A stretch of DNA of 23,227 bases from a virus, in the IMG/VR virus record IMGVR_UViG_3300023284_001575, positions 1-23,227 of that record; one strand, given 5' to 3'. The translations under genes were made by a program, and so were the position numbers. Below the pieces are notes generated by a model that did not search any database, was not told where the DNA came from, and saw only the letters and a list, made by a program, of their open reading frames with translations. The number at the start of each line of letters is the position of its first letter. Position 1 is the stretch's first letter. This document shows, one piece after another, positions 6,200 to 12,923 of the stretch.

Positions 6200-8188
6200 A
6201 TGGTTGAAATCTCCACGCCTCCGGGCGTAAGGTTTATTGATACACCACAAACCCCCACGATTGAGGGCGTTGCCGTCGATGTGGCGGGGTTTGTAGGTCT
6301 TGCACGATGGGGTCCCGATGATGAGGAGCGTTTGCTTACCTCATTCGACGACTTCCGCCGGATTTATGGTGATTTGCGCGTAGGCGACTACGGCGGATTT
6401 GCTACGGGAGCCTTTTTCCAAGAGGGCGGCCAATTCCTCCACTTTTCTCGTGTTGTCGGATCGGGTGCTGCCAAGGCAACCGGCGCAACGAAGGCTGCGG
6501 CGGGTGATGCTGATACGATCGACGCATCTGGCCGATATTTCGGCGAGTTTGGGAATCAGCTCACTGTAGCGACCAATAAGGTCACGACCGAAGTCGCGGT
6601 AATAACAGCCGCGATCGATACGGATGTGGCGGTGGTTTCGGTACGAGGATTCCAAGTAGGCGATGTTGTGGACATCGACGACGGCACAAACCGGACTACG
6701 GCTTGGGTTGTTCGGATCGACACAGCGGCCCGCAAATTGGAGTTGGATGTAGCAGTCGGCTTTGTCTTTGCCGTTGGCACGGCGGTCGGTACAGCAACCA
6801 CTCACCGGATGATTAGTGATTTGGCGGTGGCTTTCACACCACCGGGCGATGCAAGTTCGGGGACATTCACTGTAACCGATGCAAGCGGTATAGGCATTGG
6901 CGATATTATCTTTATCTACACGGGAGCGAGTACAGCGTCTCAGCTTCTTGTGGAAATGAAGGTCACGAATGTCAACGGTACATTGATTACCGCAACTCAG
7001 TTGAACAATCAAACGGCGGTGCTTACAGAGCTTCCAATCGGAGCTTTTGTAACCTCGATTAATTTCGATGTAACCGTCCAGCGAAATGGGGAGGTAGTGG
7101 AGACGCACCGGTCATTGACGCTGGAAATCGAGGACATCGACGGATTTGTGGACGATCGGCTCTCAGGGGTCGATAATCCATCCAATTTCGTCGAAGTTGT
7201 GGATGCGAGTAACGCGGAAGTCTTGGATTTCCGGTCATTCGCGTACCCTCACTTTACGGCGGCTCCGCTCTCGGGCGGACTCGACGGATCGGCTCCCCTT
7301 GATACCGACTTCCTTGGGACAAACACCGGTAAGGCGTTTACCCACGGGGTACGGCTATTCGATACGGTCGCTGACATCCGAATTCTGGCTGTGCCGGGAA
7401 TTACAACCTTGGGCGTGGTCAAAGGATTTACGGATTATGCGGATGAGTTCGAGGAAAAGCTCCATTATTTGATGGATGCTCCGCTCGAAGATGATACGCT
7501 AGACGAGCTAAACGATTTTCGGCTTACCGAGCTTGGTCGATTTACTCGCAAAGCGTGTCTCTACGCTCCGTGGAACAAGGAGACTAATCCCCTTGACCCT
7601 GCAGCGGCGTTGTTAGACCTCCCACCGTCGGGTCGAGCAGCGGGTGTTTGGGCCGATGTAGCTCGGCGTCGCGGGATTGAGAAATCCCCTGCCAACGAAG
7701 CAGTTACAGTCGATGGGCTGACTGCTCAGTTCACTGACCCAGAGCATGCGTTCTTGAATGACATCGGAGTCAACCTTACTCGGGACTTACCGGGTCGAGG
7801 CATCTTGATTTTTGGTGCGCGGACACTCCACCCTCGGGAGGATGGTCGGCACTTTATATCGGTTTCTAGAATCGAGGATTTTGTCAAGCTCTCTGTCAAG
7901 GGAAGCGCGACACAATTCAACTTTGATCCAATAACTCCGGCTCTTTTCGCGCAGATCGAAGGAAGCGTAACCCGTTTCTTGCTGAATCTGTGGCTAAAGG
8001 GAGCCTTGTTTGGACAGACTGCAAAAGAGGCGTTCTCAGTAACGGTTAATGCCTCGACTAATCCCAAAGATGTGACAATCTCGGGTAAGGTACGCGGTCT
8101 TATTACAATTTTCCCAACCCCACCGGCAGAGAAGATTGAGTTTGGTTTCAATCTATTCTCCACAGGTGGCGAATTCTTCGAGGTGTAA
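6200..8188 (+). CDS. Contractile tail sheath protein
   Basis: This subunit forms the contractile sheath around the tube. The N-terminus carries the family pattern (STPPGVRFID, IEGVAVDVAGFVGLARWGP at about residues 5-39). The C-terminal third is the conserved sheath domain: FLNDIGVNLTRDLPGRGILIFGARTL (about 525-550), SVTRFLLNLWLKGALFGQT, EAFSVTVNASTNP, and FPTPPAEKIEFGF near the end. At 662 residues it is longer than minimal sheath proteins because of an inserted beta-rich region (about 100-310) holding two similar small beta-barrel-like modules. GGGGGAGG precedes the ATG. The tube gene starts two bases after the stop, the usual sheath-tube order. Function is certain at family level; the role of the inserted modules, probably on the outer surface, is inference. 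Confidence 0.95.
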   Translation: MVEISTPPGVRFIDTPQTPTIEGVAVDVAGFVGLARWGPDDEERLLTSFDDFRRIYGDLRVGDYGGFATGAFFQEGGQFLHFSRVVGSGAAKATGATKAAAGDADTIDASGRYFGEFGNQLTVATNKVTTEVAVITAAIDTDVAVVSVRGFQVGDVVDIDDGTNRTTAWVVRIDTAARKLELDVAVGFVFAVGTAVGTATTHRMISDLAVAFTPPGDASSGTFTVTDASGIGIGDIIFIYTGASTASQLLVEMKVTNVNGTLITATQLNNQTAVLTELPIGAFVTSINFDVTVQRNGEVVETHRSLTLEIEDIDGFVDDRLSGVDNPSNFVEVVDASNAEVLDFRSFAYPHFTAAPLSGGLDGSAPLDTDFLGTNTGKAFTHGVRLFDTVADIRILAVPGITTLGVVKGFTDYADEFEEKLHYLMDAPLEDDTLDELNDFRLTELGRFTRKACLYAPWNKETNPLDPAAALLDLPPSGRAAGVWADVARRRGIEKSPANEAVTVDGLTAQFTDPEHAFLNDIGVNLTRDLPGRGILIFGARTLHPREDGRHFISVSRIEDFVKLSVKGSATQFNFDPITPALFAQIEGSVTRFLLNLWLKGALFGQTAKEAFSVTVNASTNPKDVTISGKVRGLITIFPTPPAEKIEFGFNLFSTGGEFFEV

Positions 8189-8189
8189 C

Positions 8190-8696
8190 ATGGCCGAGTT
8201 TCTTAATGCAAAACGGCGTGATCCTCATCGGGGATACCGCTTCCGTCTGACTGACCTATCGGGCGAGTTCCAATTTGGTGGATTCCGCTTGGTCTCCGGT
8301 CTCGGAAAAGAGATTGAGGTAGTTGAATACCGCGAAGGGGATGACGGAGCAACCGTAAGGAAGCTCCCGGGAATGGCAAACTTCCCGAATGTTGTCCTCG
8401 AAAAAGGTATTTCCGATAACAATTCTCTCCAAATATGGAGTGATAAAGCTTATCAGGCATTGGCGGACGACACTCTAGCGGCGGATGACGAATTGCGAAA
8501 AGACATTCGGGTTGTCTTGCTGGCACGCGGCGGTACGGTCGCAAAGGGCTGGCGAGTTCTCGAATGTTGGCCCGCAATCCACGGGATCGCTGATATGGAT
8601 GCGAGTTCCTCAGATGTGCTTATTGAGCGTGTTGAATTGGCTAATGAAGGGAATTATTTGGAAGGTACTGATACCGACCCAACATCCCCAGCCTAG
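8190..8696 (+). CDS. Tail tube protein (gp19/T4-like family)
   Basis: The 168-residue protein matches the contractile-tail tube family: YRFRLTDLSGEFQFGGF (16-32), the hallmark EVVEYREGDDGATVRKLPG (about 43-61), FPNVVLEKGISDN (about 64-76), LQIWSDKAY, and a closing alpha/beta segment with WPAIHGIADMDASSSDVLIERVELANEG. It stacks as hexamer rings inside the sheath. I start at the ATG two bases after the sheath stop rather than at an in-frame codon 18 residues earlier inside the sheath gene, because the family's N-terminal beta strand begins just after this ATG. Followed by a 74-bp gap with no strong signal except the ribosome binding site of the next gene. Confidence 0.95.
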   Translation: MAEFLNAKRRDPHRGYRFRLTDLSGEFQFGGFRLVSGLGKEIEVVEYREGDDGATVRKLPGMANFPNVVLEKGISDNNSLQIWSDKAYQALADDTLAADDELRKDIRVVLLARGGTVAKGWRVLECWPAIHGIADMDASSSDVLIERVELANEGNYLEGTDTDPTSPA

Positions 8697-8770
8697 TTCG
8701 ATACTTCGTAAACCCTTCCCGCCCAGAGGCCCGATTCGTTGGGCACAAGAGGCACTAGGAGGTCATTACA

Positions 8771-9775
8771 ATGACTACTGAACAAAAGTTAGGCCATGTG
8801 CCCCCGGGTGGGGGCACGGTGCCACTCCCAGAAACGAAATCGATTGCGCCCGACGAACCTGTCGATGCTATCGCCACGGCTGAGGTTAACGAATGGTCCG
8901 ATTCGGAGATCGAGGAGCCAACAGCTCCCCCTTTGAGCCCCGGCGTAGAAACCGGGTCGCTTGGACTTACTCCATTAGAGCTAGAGGTCGAGTTGCCGTG
9001 CGGATTGCTCTTGGACGGTGAGCGGTTACGCAAAGTGACGATTACGCCCCTCACTCCACGGGATCGTAAGACCGTTTTTGATAAGGCTATTAGGAACAAC
9101 TCTGGCAAGATTGTGACCAAACTCCTACTCGGAAAAATTACCGATATGGAGGGCCGCAAACCAACGGAAAAGATGATTCGCGGCTTGACCACAGCGGATC
9201 GTGATTATCTGGTGCTCAAAATTGGCCAACTCACTCACGGAGACGATATGGATGCTGGCCAACGGTGTACCAATCAGTCCTGTTTGGAGGAGTTCGATGT
9301 GTCTGTGGACTTATCCAAGGTCGATATTATTTCTATTCCTGATGGTTGCTCGGCAACCGAAACCGTGGAGGCTTTCTGCATTAAAGATGATAAGTGGTAT
9401 TGGGAAACAACGATTGCGCGGGGTCAGTCCCTCATCCCGCTCAAGATGTACTACCCAACCGGCGATATGCAAGAGAAGCTACCACGGATGCAAGATATGG
9501 GAGATTTGCACGATTACGAGTGCAAATTCTTTCAGCTCATGTTGTTTGATTGGAATAACTTGGGCCGTGGCCTTACCAAAAATGAGTTGGAGACAATGGA
9601 TTATCCCACTTTCCAGAAACTTGAAGAGGTTGCTGCCGAACATCGGGTAGGTGCCCAATTGGTCGATTCGGTGCAATGCCCTGAATGTGGAGCGCATCAA
9701 GACATGGCGGTCGATATTATGGGTTTTTTGTTTGGGGGGACACGGAAGGCGACGAACATGGTGCCGATGCTTTAG
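8771..9775 (+). CDS. Tail assembly chaperone, zero-frame product (334 aa) with zinc-ribbon cysteines
   Basis: By position between tube and tape measure, and by the frameshift into a second short frame, this is the tail assembly chaperone, equivalent in role to lambda G, P2 E and similar proteins that hold the tape measure during tube assembly. Residues 1-60 are disordered (Pro, Glu, Ser rich); 70-260 hold the folded domain with PLTPRDRKTVFDKAI and LTTADRDYLVLKI. Four cysteines in two pairs, C166-x4-C171 and C303-x2-C306, could make a split zinc site, a feature seen in some T4-like baseplate assembly proteins. AGGAGG lies seven to eight bases before the ATG. A T TTT TTG heptamer covers codons 319-320 and allows a -1 shift. 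Family level assignment is good; the zinc site is inference. Confidence 0.8.
   Translation: MTTEQKLGHVPPGGGTVPLPETKSIAPDEPVDAIATAEVNEWSDSEIEEPTAPPLSPGVETGSLGLTPLELEVELPCGLLLDGERLRKVTITPLTPRDRKTVFDKAIRNNSGKIVTKLLLGKITDMEGRKPTEKMIRGLTTADRDYLVLKIGQLTHGDDMDAGQRCTNQSCLEEFDVSVDLSKVDIISIPDGCSATETVEAFCIKDDKWYWETTIARGQSLIPLKMYYPTGDMQEKLPRMQDMGDLHDYECKFFQLMLFDWNNLGRGLTKNELETMDYPTFQKLEEVAAEHRVGAQLVDSVQCPECGAHQDMAVDIMGFLFGGTRKATNMVPML
9724..9730 (+). promoter_or_regulatory. Programmed -1 ribosomal frameshift site, T TTT TTG
   Basis: In the zero frame the codons read GGT TTT TTG, so the heptamer T TTT TTG sits exactly in the X XXY YYZ register needed for simultaneous -1 slippage of both tRNAs. The same heptamer is known from the P2 tail gene E/E' shift. 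The -1 frame is open for 65 more codons and ends at the tape-measure start. I did not find an unambiguous stimulatory stem downstream; a partial GGCGAC/GGTGCC pairing exists but is weak. Confidence 0.85.
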
Positions 9776-9927
9776 ACCACGCAATGTTTTTCCTAGCTGC
9801 CGAGCTTCATTGGACTTGGGCGGACATGATTGACATGCCGATACCGGAGCTTATGAAGTGGGTTTCGATGACTAATCAGTTTGTTCGTGCGAGAAAGGAA
9901 GCGATAGACCGCGCCCATAGAAAATAA
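9730..9927 (+). CDS. -1 frame extension of the tail assembly chaperone (fusion product about 385 aa)
   Basis: After slippage at 9724-9730 the ribosome would add 65 residues to the first 320, beginning VWGDTEGDEHGADALD and containing FLAAELHWTWADMIDMPIPE, then a helical basic end. A histidine-tryptophan helix followed by M-P-x-x-E-L is typical of the second-frame part of tail assembly chaperones, which binds the tape measure. There is no ribosome binding site at the only internal ATG (in DHAMFF), so independent initiation is unlikely. The stop overlaps the tape-measure ATG (TAATG), so ribosomes that shift frame end where the tape measure starts. Expression as a fusion is inference from this arrangement and from known phages. 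Confidence 0.82.
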   Translation, partial: VWGDTEGDEHGADALDHAMFFLAAELHWTWADMIDMPIPELMKWVSMTNQFVRARKEAIDRAHRK

Positions 9928-12035
9928 TGGCGACTCTACAAACATTCGGATTCGGGTTCGAGCTTTTATTCAAAGATCGCGCTTCGAGGGAAATGAGGAA
10001 GGCATGGGCAACCCTTAAGGCCGGTGCGGGGGCTGCCGATACAGTCGAGCAACGCGCCGCGCTTATGAGTCGCGGTTTACGGACGGCTGGGATTGCGGCG
10101 GTTGGCGCGAGCGTAGCTATCAGTGCAGCACTTGGTATTTCCGTGAAGAAGGCGGCTGATTTTGAGTCATCTCTTATCCAGATGGAGATTTTGACAGGTA
10201 AGACGGCAGAGCAGCTCAGTGGACTTAAACAGAAACTCCTTGAAGCGTCTGCACCACTCCCACTTTCGGCACAAGAACTGGCACAGGCGGCTATTGCTGC
10301 TGCCAAATTTGGTATCGAGGGCGAGGATGCCATGATTAAGGTCGCCAAGGCTGCTGCTGCTATGGCTGCGACAACGGATTTTTCTGTAGAGGAAGCCGTA
10401 AAAGCAATGGCGATCTTGTCCAAGCAATTTCGCATTCCGATTGCGGAAGCCGATAGGATGGCGTCGGTATTAGCACGCTTGGATTTGATCTCAGTAGGTA
10501 CTGCAAAACAGATTTCAGAGATTACGGCTCGTGCCGCGCCGCTTGCTCGATCGTTTGGTCTGAGTTTGCCCCAAATGGCAGGCATGGCGGCGGCTCTTCT
10601 CAATACCGGTCTCCGCGTAGAGGCGGCGGGCACGAATCTCGGTAAATTCTTGAACTTGCTCTCGACCCATCCGGCCAAGCTGGCTAAGGCGACAGGTTTT
10701 ACGGAAAAGTATATTAAGAGCGTACAGGATATTAAAGACCCAACCGAAAAAGCAACAAAAGCACAACAGATTTTACTGAAGTGGGCGACGGCTGCCGCCA
10801 AGGTACCAAACTCAGAGTGGGATAAGTTTGCACGCGAGTTTGGGATTAATGGGGTGCGGGTAACTTCGGTTTCCGCTGGTATGCGAGAGGAAATGTCACG
10901 GCAACTAGAGGGTCAAACAGGCTTGGTCGATGTTTTGAAGCTGGCCAACAAATTGTGGGATGAAGGCACGGCTGCTCAAGATGCGTACTTAAAGTCTATT
11001 AGATCGGTCAATCAGGGCCTCGCCATTGCTGGCGGGTCTGTCGAAACGGCGGCGATTACTCTCGGTGACGAATTACTCCCCATTGTCCGAAAAGCCACCG
11101 GCGTTGTTATCGACCTATCGTCCGCGTTTATCGCAATGGACCCTCGCTGGAAGAAGCTGATTGCCTTTGGGGGCGTGGCAGCCGCTATTATTTTGGGTAT
11201 TGTTGGTGTTGCGGCGCTCGCGGCTGCATCATTTGCAGGGATGTCTCTTATATTGGGAGCAGCAGGGATTACATTTCTCGCCATTGCGGTTATTGCAATT
11301 AAAGTTATCGCGGTAATTGCCCTTATCTCGGCAGCCATTATCGTGTTTTCAAAGCTCTGGGAATCTAATTTTGGATCATTCCGAGACATATTCCTTGATG
11401 CTATTGAGCCGCTCAAGGGCACGGTTTTGAGCTTATTCGCAGAGCTGGGCCGTTTGGTCGATGTGATTAGGTTTGCGTTTTCTCCGCTTGGCGAGGTTAA
11501 GTCCGAAGGGGAGGGACTTCAGACGACTTTCAGGCTTTTATTCTCATTCCTTGCCGCTGGATTCAAGATTGCCGTGTTATCCATTCGTACGTTTATTTTC
11601 ATACTGCGATTAGTTGTACTGGCGGTGGAAGGTATTGTATTAGCTATTCGGGGTTTGGTCGATTGGGTACATACAGTTATCGAGGTTTTCAAACAATTCG
11701 ATTTAGGCGCTCTCGGCGATCTTGCTTTAGAGTTTATTGTGGGTGATCCGGGCGCGGCTGCTGCACAGCCCACAGGACATGCGGCAAACCGCATACAAGC
11801 GGCTCGTGATCGTGGAACGGCGGCAGGGGGTATGATGGTGGCGGCTAACCAACCTCTCTCCCGAGCAGACCGTATTAGTCAACTTCGGGGGGCGAGCGGA
11901 GTCGGGGGTCCAATTACAGAAGGCAACACAATAATAAATATCATGCAACAGCGCGCATCTTCTGAGGCACTGGAGAAGACACTACAAAAAACACGCCGAG
12001 ATCGCGGTAATAGGCCCACAGCAGGCCCGGCATAG
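9927..12035 (+). CDS. Tape measure protein (TP901-type minor tail protein)
   Basis: The 702-residue protein sets tail length and is probably ejected with DNA. Residues about 70-240 match the TP901 core: KKAADFESSLIQMEILTG, LSAQELAQAAIAAAKFG, FSVEEAVKAMAILSKQF, and ITARAAPLARSFGLSLPQM followed by AALLNTGLRVEAAGTNLGKFL. Residues about 411-480 are a long run of hydrophobic helices that could insert in the host membrane, a usual trait. The C-terminal 80 residues are glycine/alanine/arginine rich and end in a short basic helix. At roughly 1.5 angstrom per residue, 702 residues would predict a tail near 100 nm; this rule is general knowledge and only an estimate. ATG overlaps the chaperone extension stop. 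Confidence 0.92.
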   Translation: MATLQTFGFGFELLFKDRASREMRKAWATLKAGAGAADTVEQRAALMSRGLRTAGIAAVGASVAISAALGISVKKAADFESSLIQMEILTGKTAEQLSGLKQKLLEASAPLPLSAQELAQAAIAAAKFGIEGEDAMIKVAKAAAAMAATTDFSVEEAVKAMAILSKQFRIPIAEADRMASVLARLDLISVGTAKQISEITARAAPLARSFGLSLPQMAGMAAALLNTGLRVEAAGTNLGKFLNLLSTHPAKLAKATGFTEKYIKSVQDIKDPTEKATKAQQILLKWATAAAKVPNSEWDKFAREFGINGVRVTSVSAGMREEMSRQLEGQTGLVDVLKLANKLWDEGTAAQDAYLKSIRSVNQGLAIAGGSVETAAITLGDELLPIVRKATGVVIDLSSAFIAMDPRWKKLIAFGGVAAAIILGIVGVAALAAASFAGMSLILGAAGITFLAIAVIAIKVIAVIALISAAIIVFSKLWESNFGSFRDIFLDAIEPLKGTVLSLFAELGRLVDVIRFAFSPLGEVKSEGEGLQTTFRLLFSFLAAGFKIAVLSIRTFIFILRLVVLAVEGIVLAIRGLVDWVHTVIEVFKQFDLGALGDLALEFIVGDPGAAAAQPTGHAANRIQAARDRGTAAGGMMVAANQPLSRADRISQLRGASGVGGPITEGNTIINIMQQRASSEALEKTLQKTRRDRGNRPTAGPA

Positions 12036-12043
12036 GATAAGAC

Positions 12044-12607
12044 ATGGTAGCGCCCCGAATAACATCACAGGACCAACTAGACCGCACTGGTGGCCGTGGT
12101 GAAGTATCCACGAAATCCCGTCTGGTCAACTTGCGGACGAACGAAATCTTGGTTTTCCACTATAACCCGGGATCGTTTACGGACAGGTACGGTTCTAATT
12201 TTGCCGAGGTGGACATCCCCGGCGGTGTGACGCCCCTTTTCCAGTTTGGGTCGGGTGCCGCGAGAGAATTGCGGCTCCAACTCTTGTTTAATGAGTACAA
12301 ACAAGAGGCGAGTCGCCCGAAACAAAAGATTACTCATACGGTCGAGGAGGCCATCCGATTTATCCAAGGTGGAATGGAACCGAAAAAGATTGCCGTTAAT
12401 CAGGGTGGGCTGTCATTTACGGTCGCCTCCGCCCCTGACCCATTTGTCTTCCTTTGGGGGCAGATTAAATTCAACGGAATACACCCGGGAATCGAGTGCA
12501 TTATTGACGACTGTAATGTAACTCGTAACTTTTTCCGTCGCGGAACCCAAGAAGCTATCCGCGCCACGGTGGATATAACACTGAAACAGTTTAGGATTGC
12601 GACATAA
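12044..12607 (+). CDS. CIS tube-like / LysM-linked baseplate adaptor protein
   Basis: The 187-residue protein has the plan of the contractile injection system tube-like adaptor (Afp7-type family): LRTNEILVFHYNPGSFTDRYG (N-P-x-S motif, about 31-50), VDIPGGVTPLFQFGSGAARELRLQLLFNEY (57-86), a helix, then APDPFVFLWGQIKFNGI with the F-x-W-G motif (about 130-147), and a closing NFFRRGTQEAIRATVDITLKQF. In related systems this protein joins tube and hub and is followed by a LysM protein, exactly as here. AGGATAAG precedes the ATG. The stop overlaps the LysM gene start (TAATG). Location: top of the baseplate at the tube-hub junction, by analogy. Confidence 0.82.
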   Translation: MVAPRITSQDQLDRTGGRGEVSTKSRLVNLRTNEILVFHYNPGSFTDRYGSNFAEVDIPGGVTPLFQFGSGAARELRLQLLFNEYKQEASRPKQKITHTVEEAIRFIQGGMEPKKIAVNQGGLSFTVASAPDPFVFLWGQIKFNGIHPGIECIIDDCNVTRNFFRRGTQEAIRATVDITLKQFRIAT

Positions 12608-12921
12608 TGGCTGTACGAACTAACTCGCGCCATGCCCAAAACGGTCGCATCCTCTTGGTACCGGATGAGGACAGTGGTCGCGATCGCCGATTCCTTTTCA
12701 CACGGAGACAGTTCACTTTGGATGATATTGGCACTCGTCATACGGTGCATAGCATCCAGCTTGGTGATCGACTTGATACATTGGCCGATAAATTTGGTGG
12801 CGACGCACGAAAATGGTGGCTTATAGCCGATATTAACGACATCGTGGGATTTCCCCTCGATTTAGAACCCGGAGTGCAATTGATTATTCCATTTCGGGAG
12901 ATTTTTGACACGGTAGGATAA
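12607..12921 (+). CDS. LysM-domain baseplate protein (gp53-like)
   Basis: Residues about 45-94 form a LysM-like domain: HTVHSIQLGDRLDTLADKF, then ARKWWLIADINDI and LEPGVQLIIP. The W-W-x-I-A-x-x-N and G-x-x-L-x-I-P landmarks are those of T4 gp53-like baseplate wedge proteins and of LysM proteins in contractile injection systems. The first 40 residues are an arginine-rich lead with a beta strand. The gene overlaps the adaptor by TAATG and is two bases from the hub gene, so the three are probably translated in concert. Peptidoglycan binding is possible from the fold but in these systems the domain is usually structural. Confidence 0.85.
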   Translation: MAVRTNSRHAQNGRILLVPDEDSGRDRRFLFTRRQFTLDDIGTRHTVHSIQLGDRLDTLADKFGGDARKWWLIADINDIVGFPLDLEPGVQLIIPFREIFDTVG

Positions 12922-12923
12922 TC

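Noticed and set aside
8721-8744. Hairpin GCCCA/TGGGC in the gap between tube and chaperone genes as a terminator
   Set aside because: The stem is only five pairs with a 14-nt loop and no T run follows; the downstream gene needs read-through. I see nothing else firm in this 74-bp gap apart from the AGGAGG of the next gene.
9685-9927. Separate gene started at an internal codon in the -1 frame
   Set aside because: The first codons overlap the chaperone's zinc-ribbon coding sequence and there is no ribosome binding site at a suitable start; the slippery heptamer explains expression better.
9872-10801. Long open frame on the minus strand (309 codons) opposite the tape measure
   Set aside because: It is opposite a clear TP901 tape measure, has a low-complexity Ala/Ser/Arg product typical of an antisense frame, and no gene in the window is on that strand.
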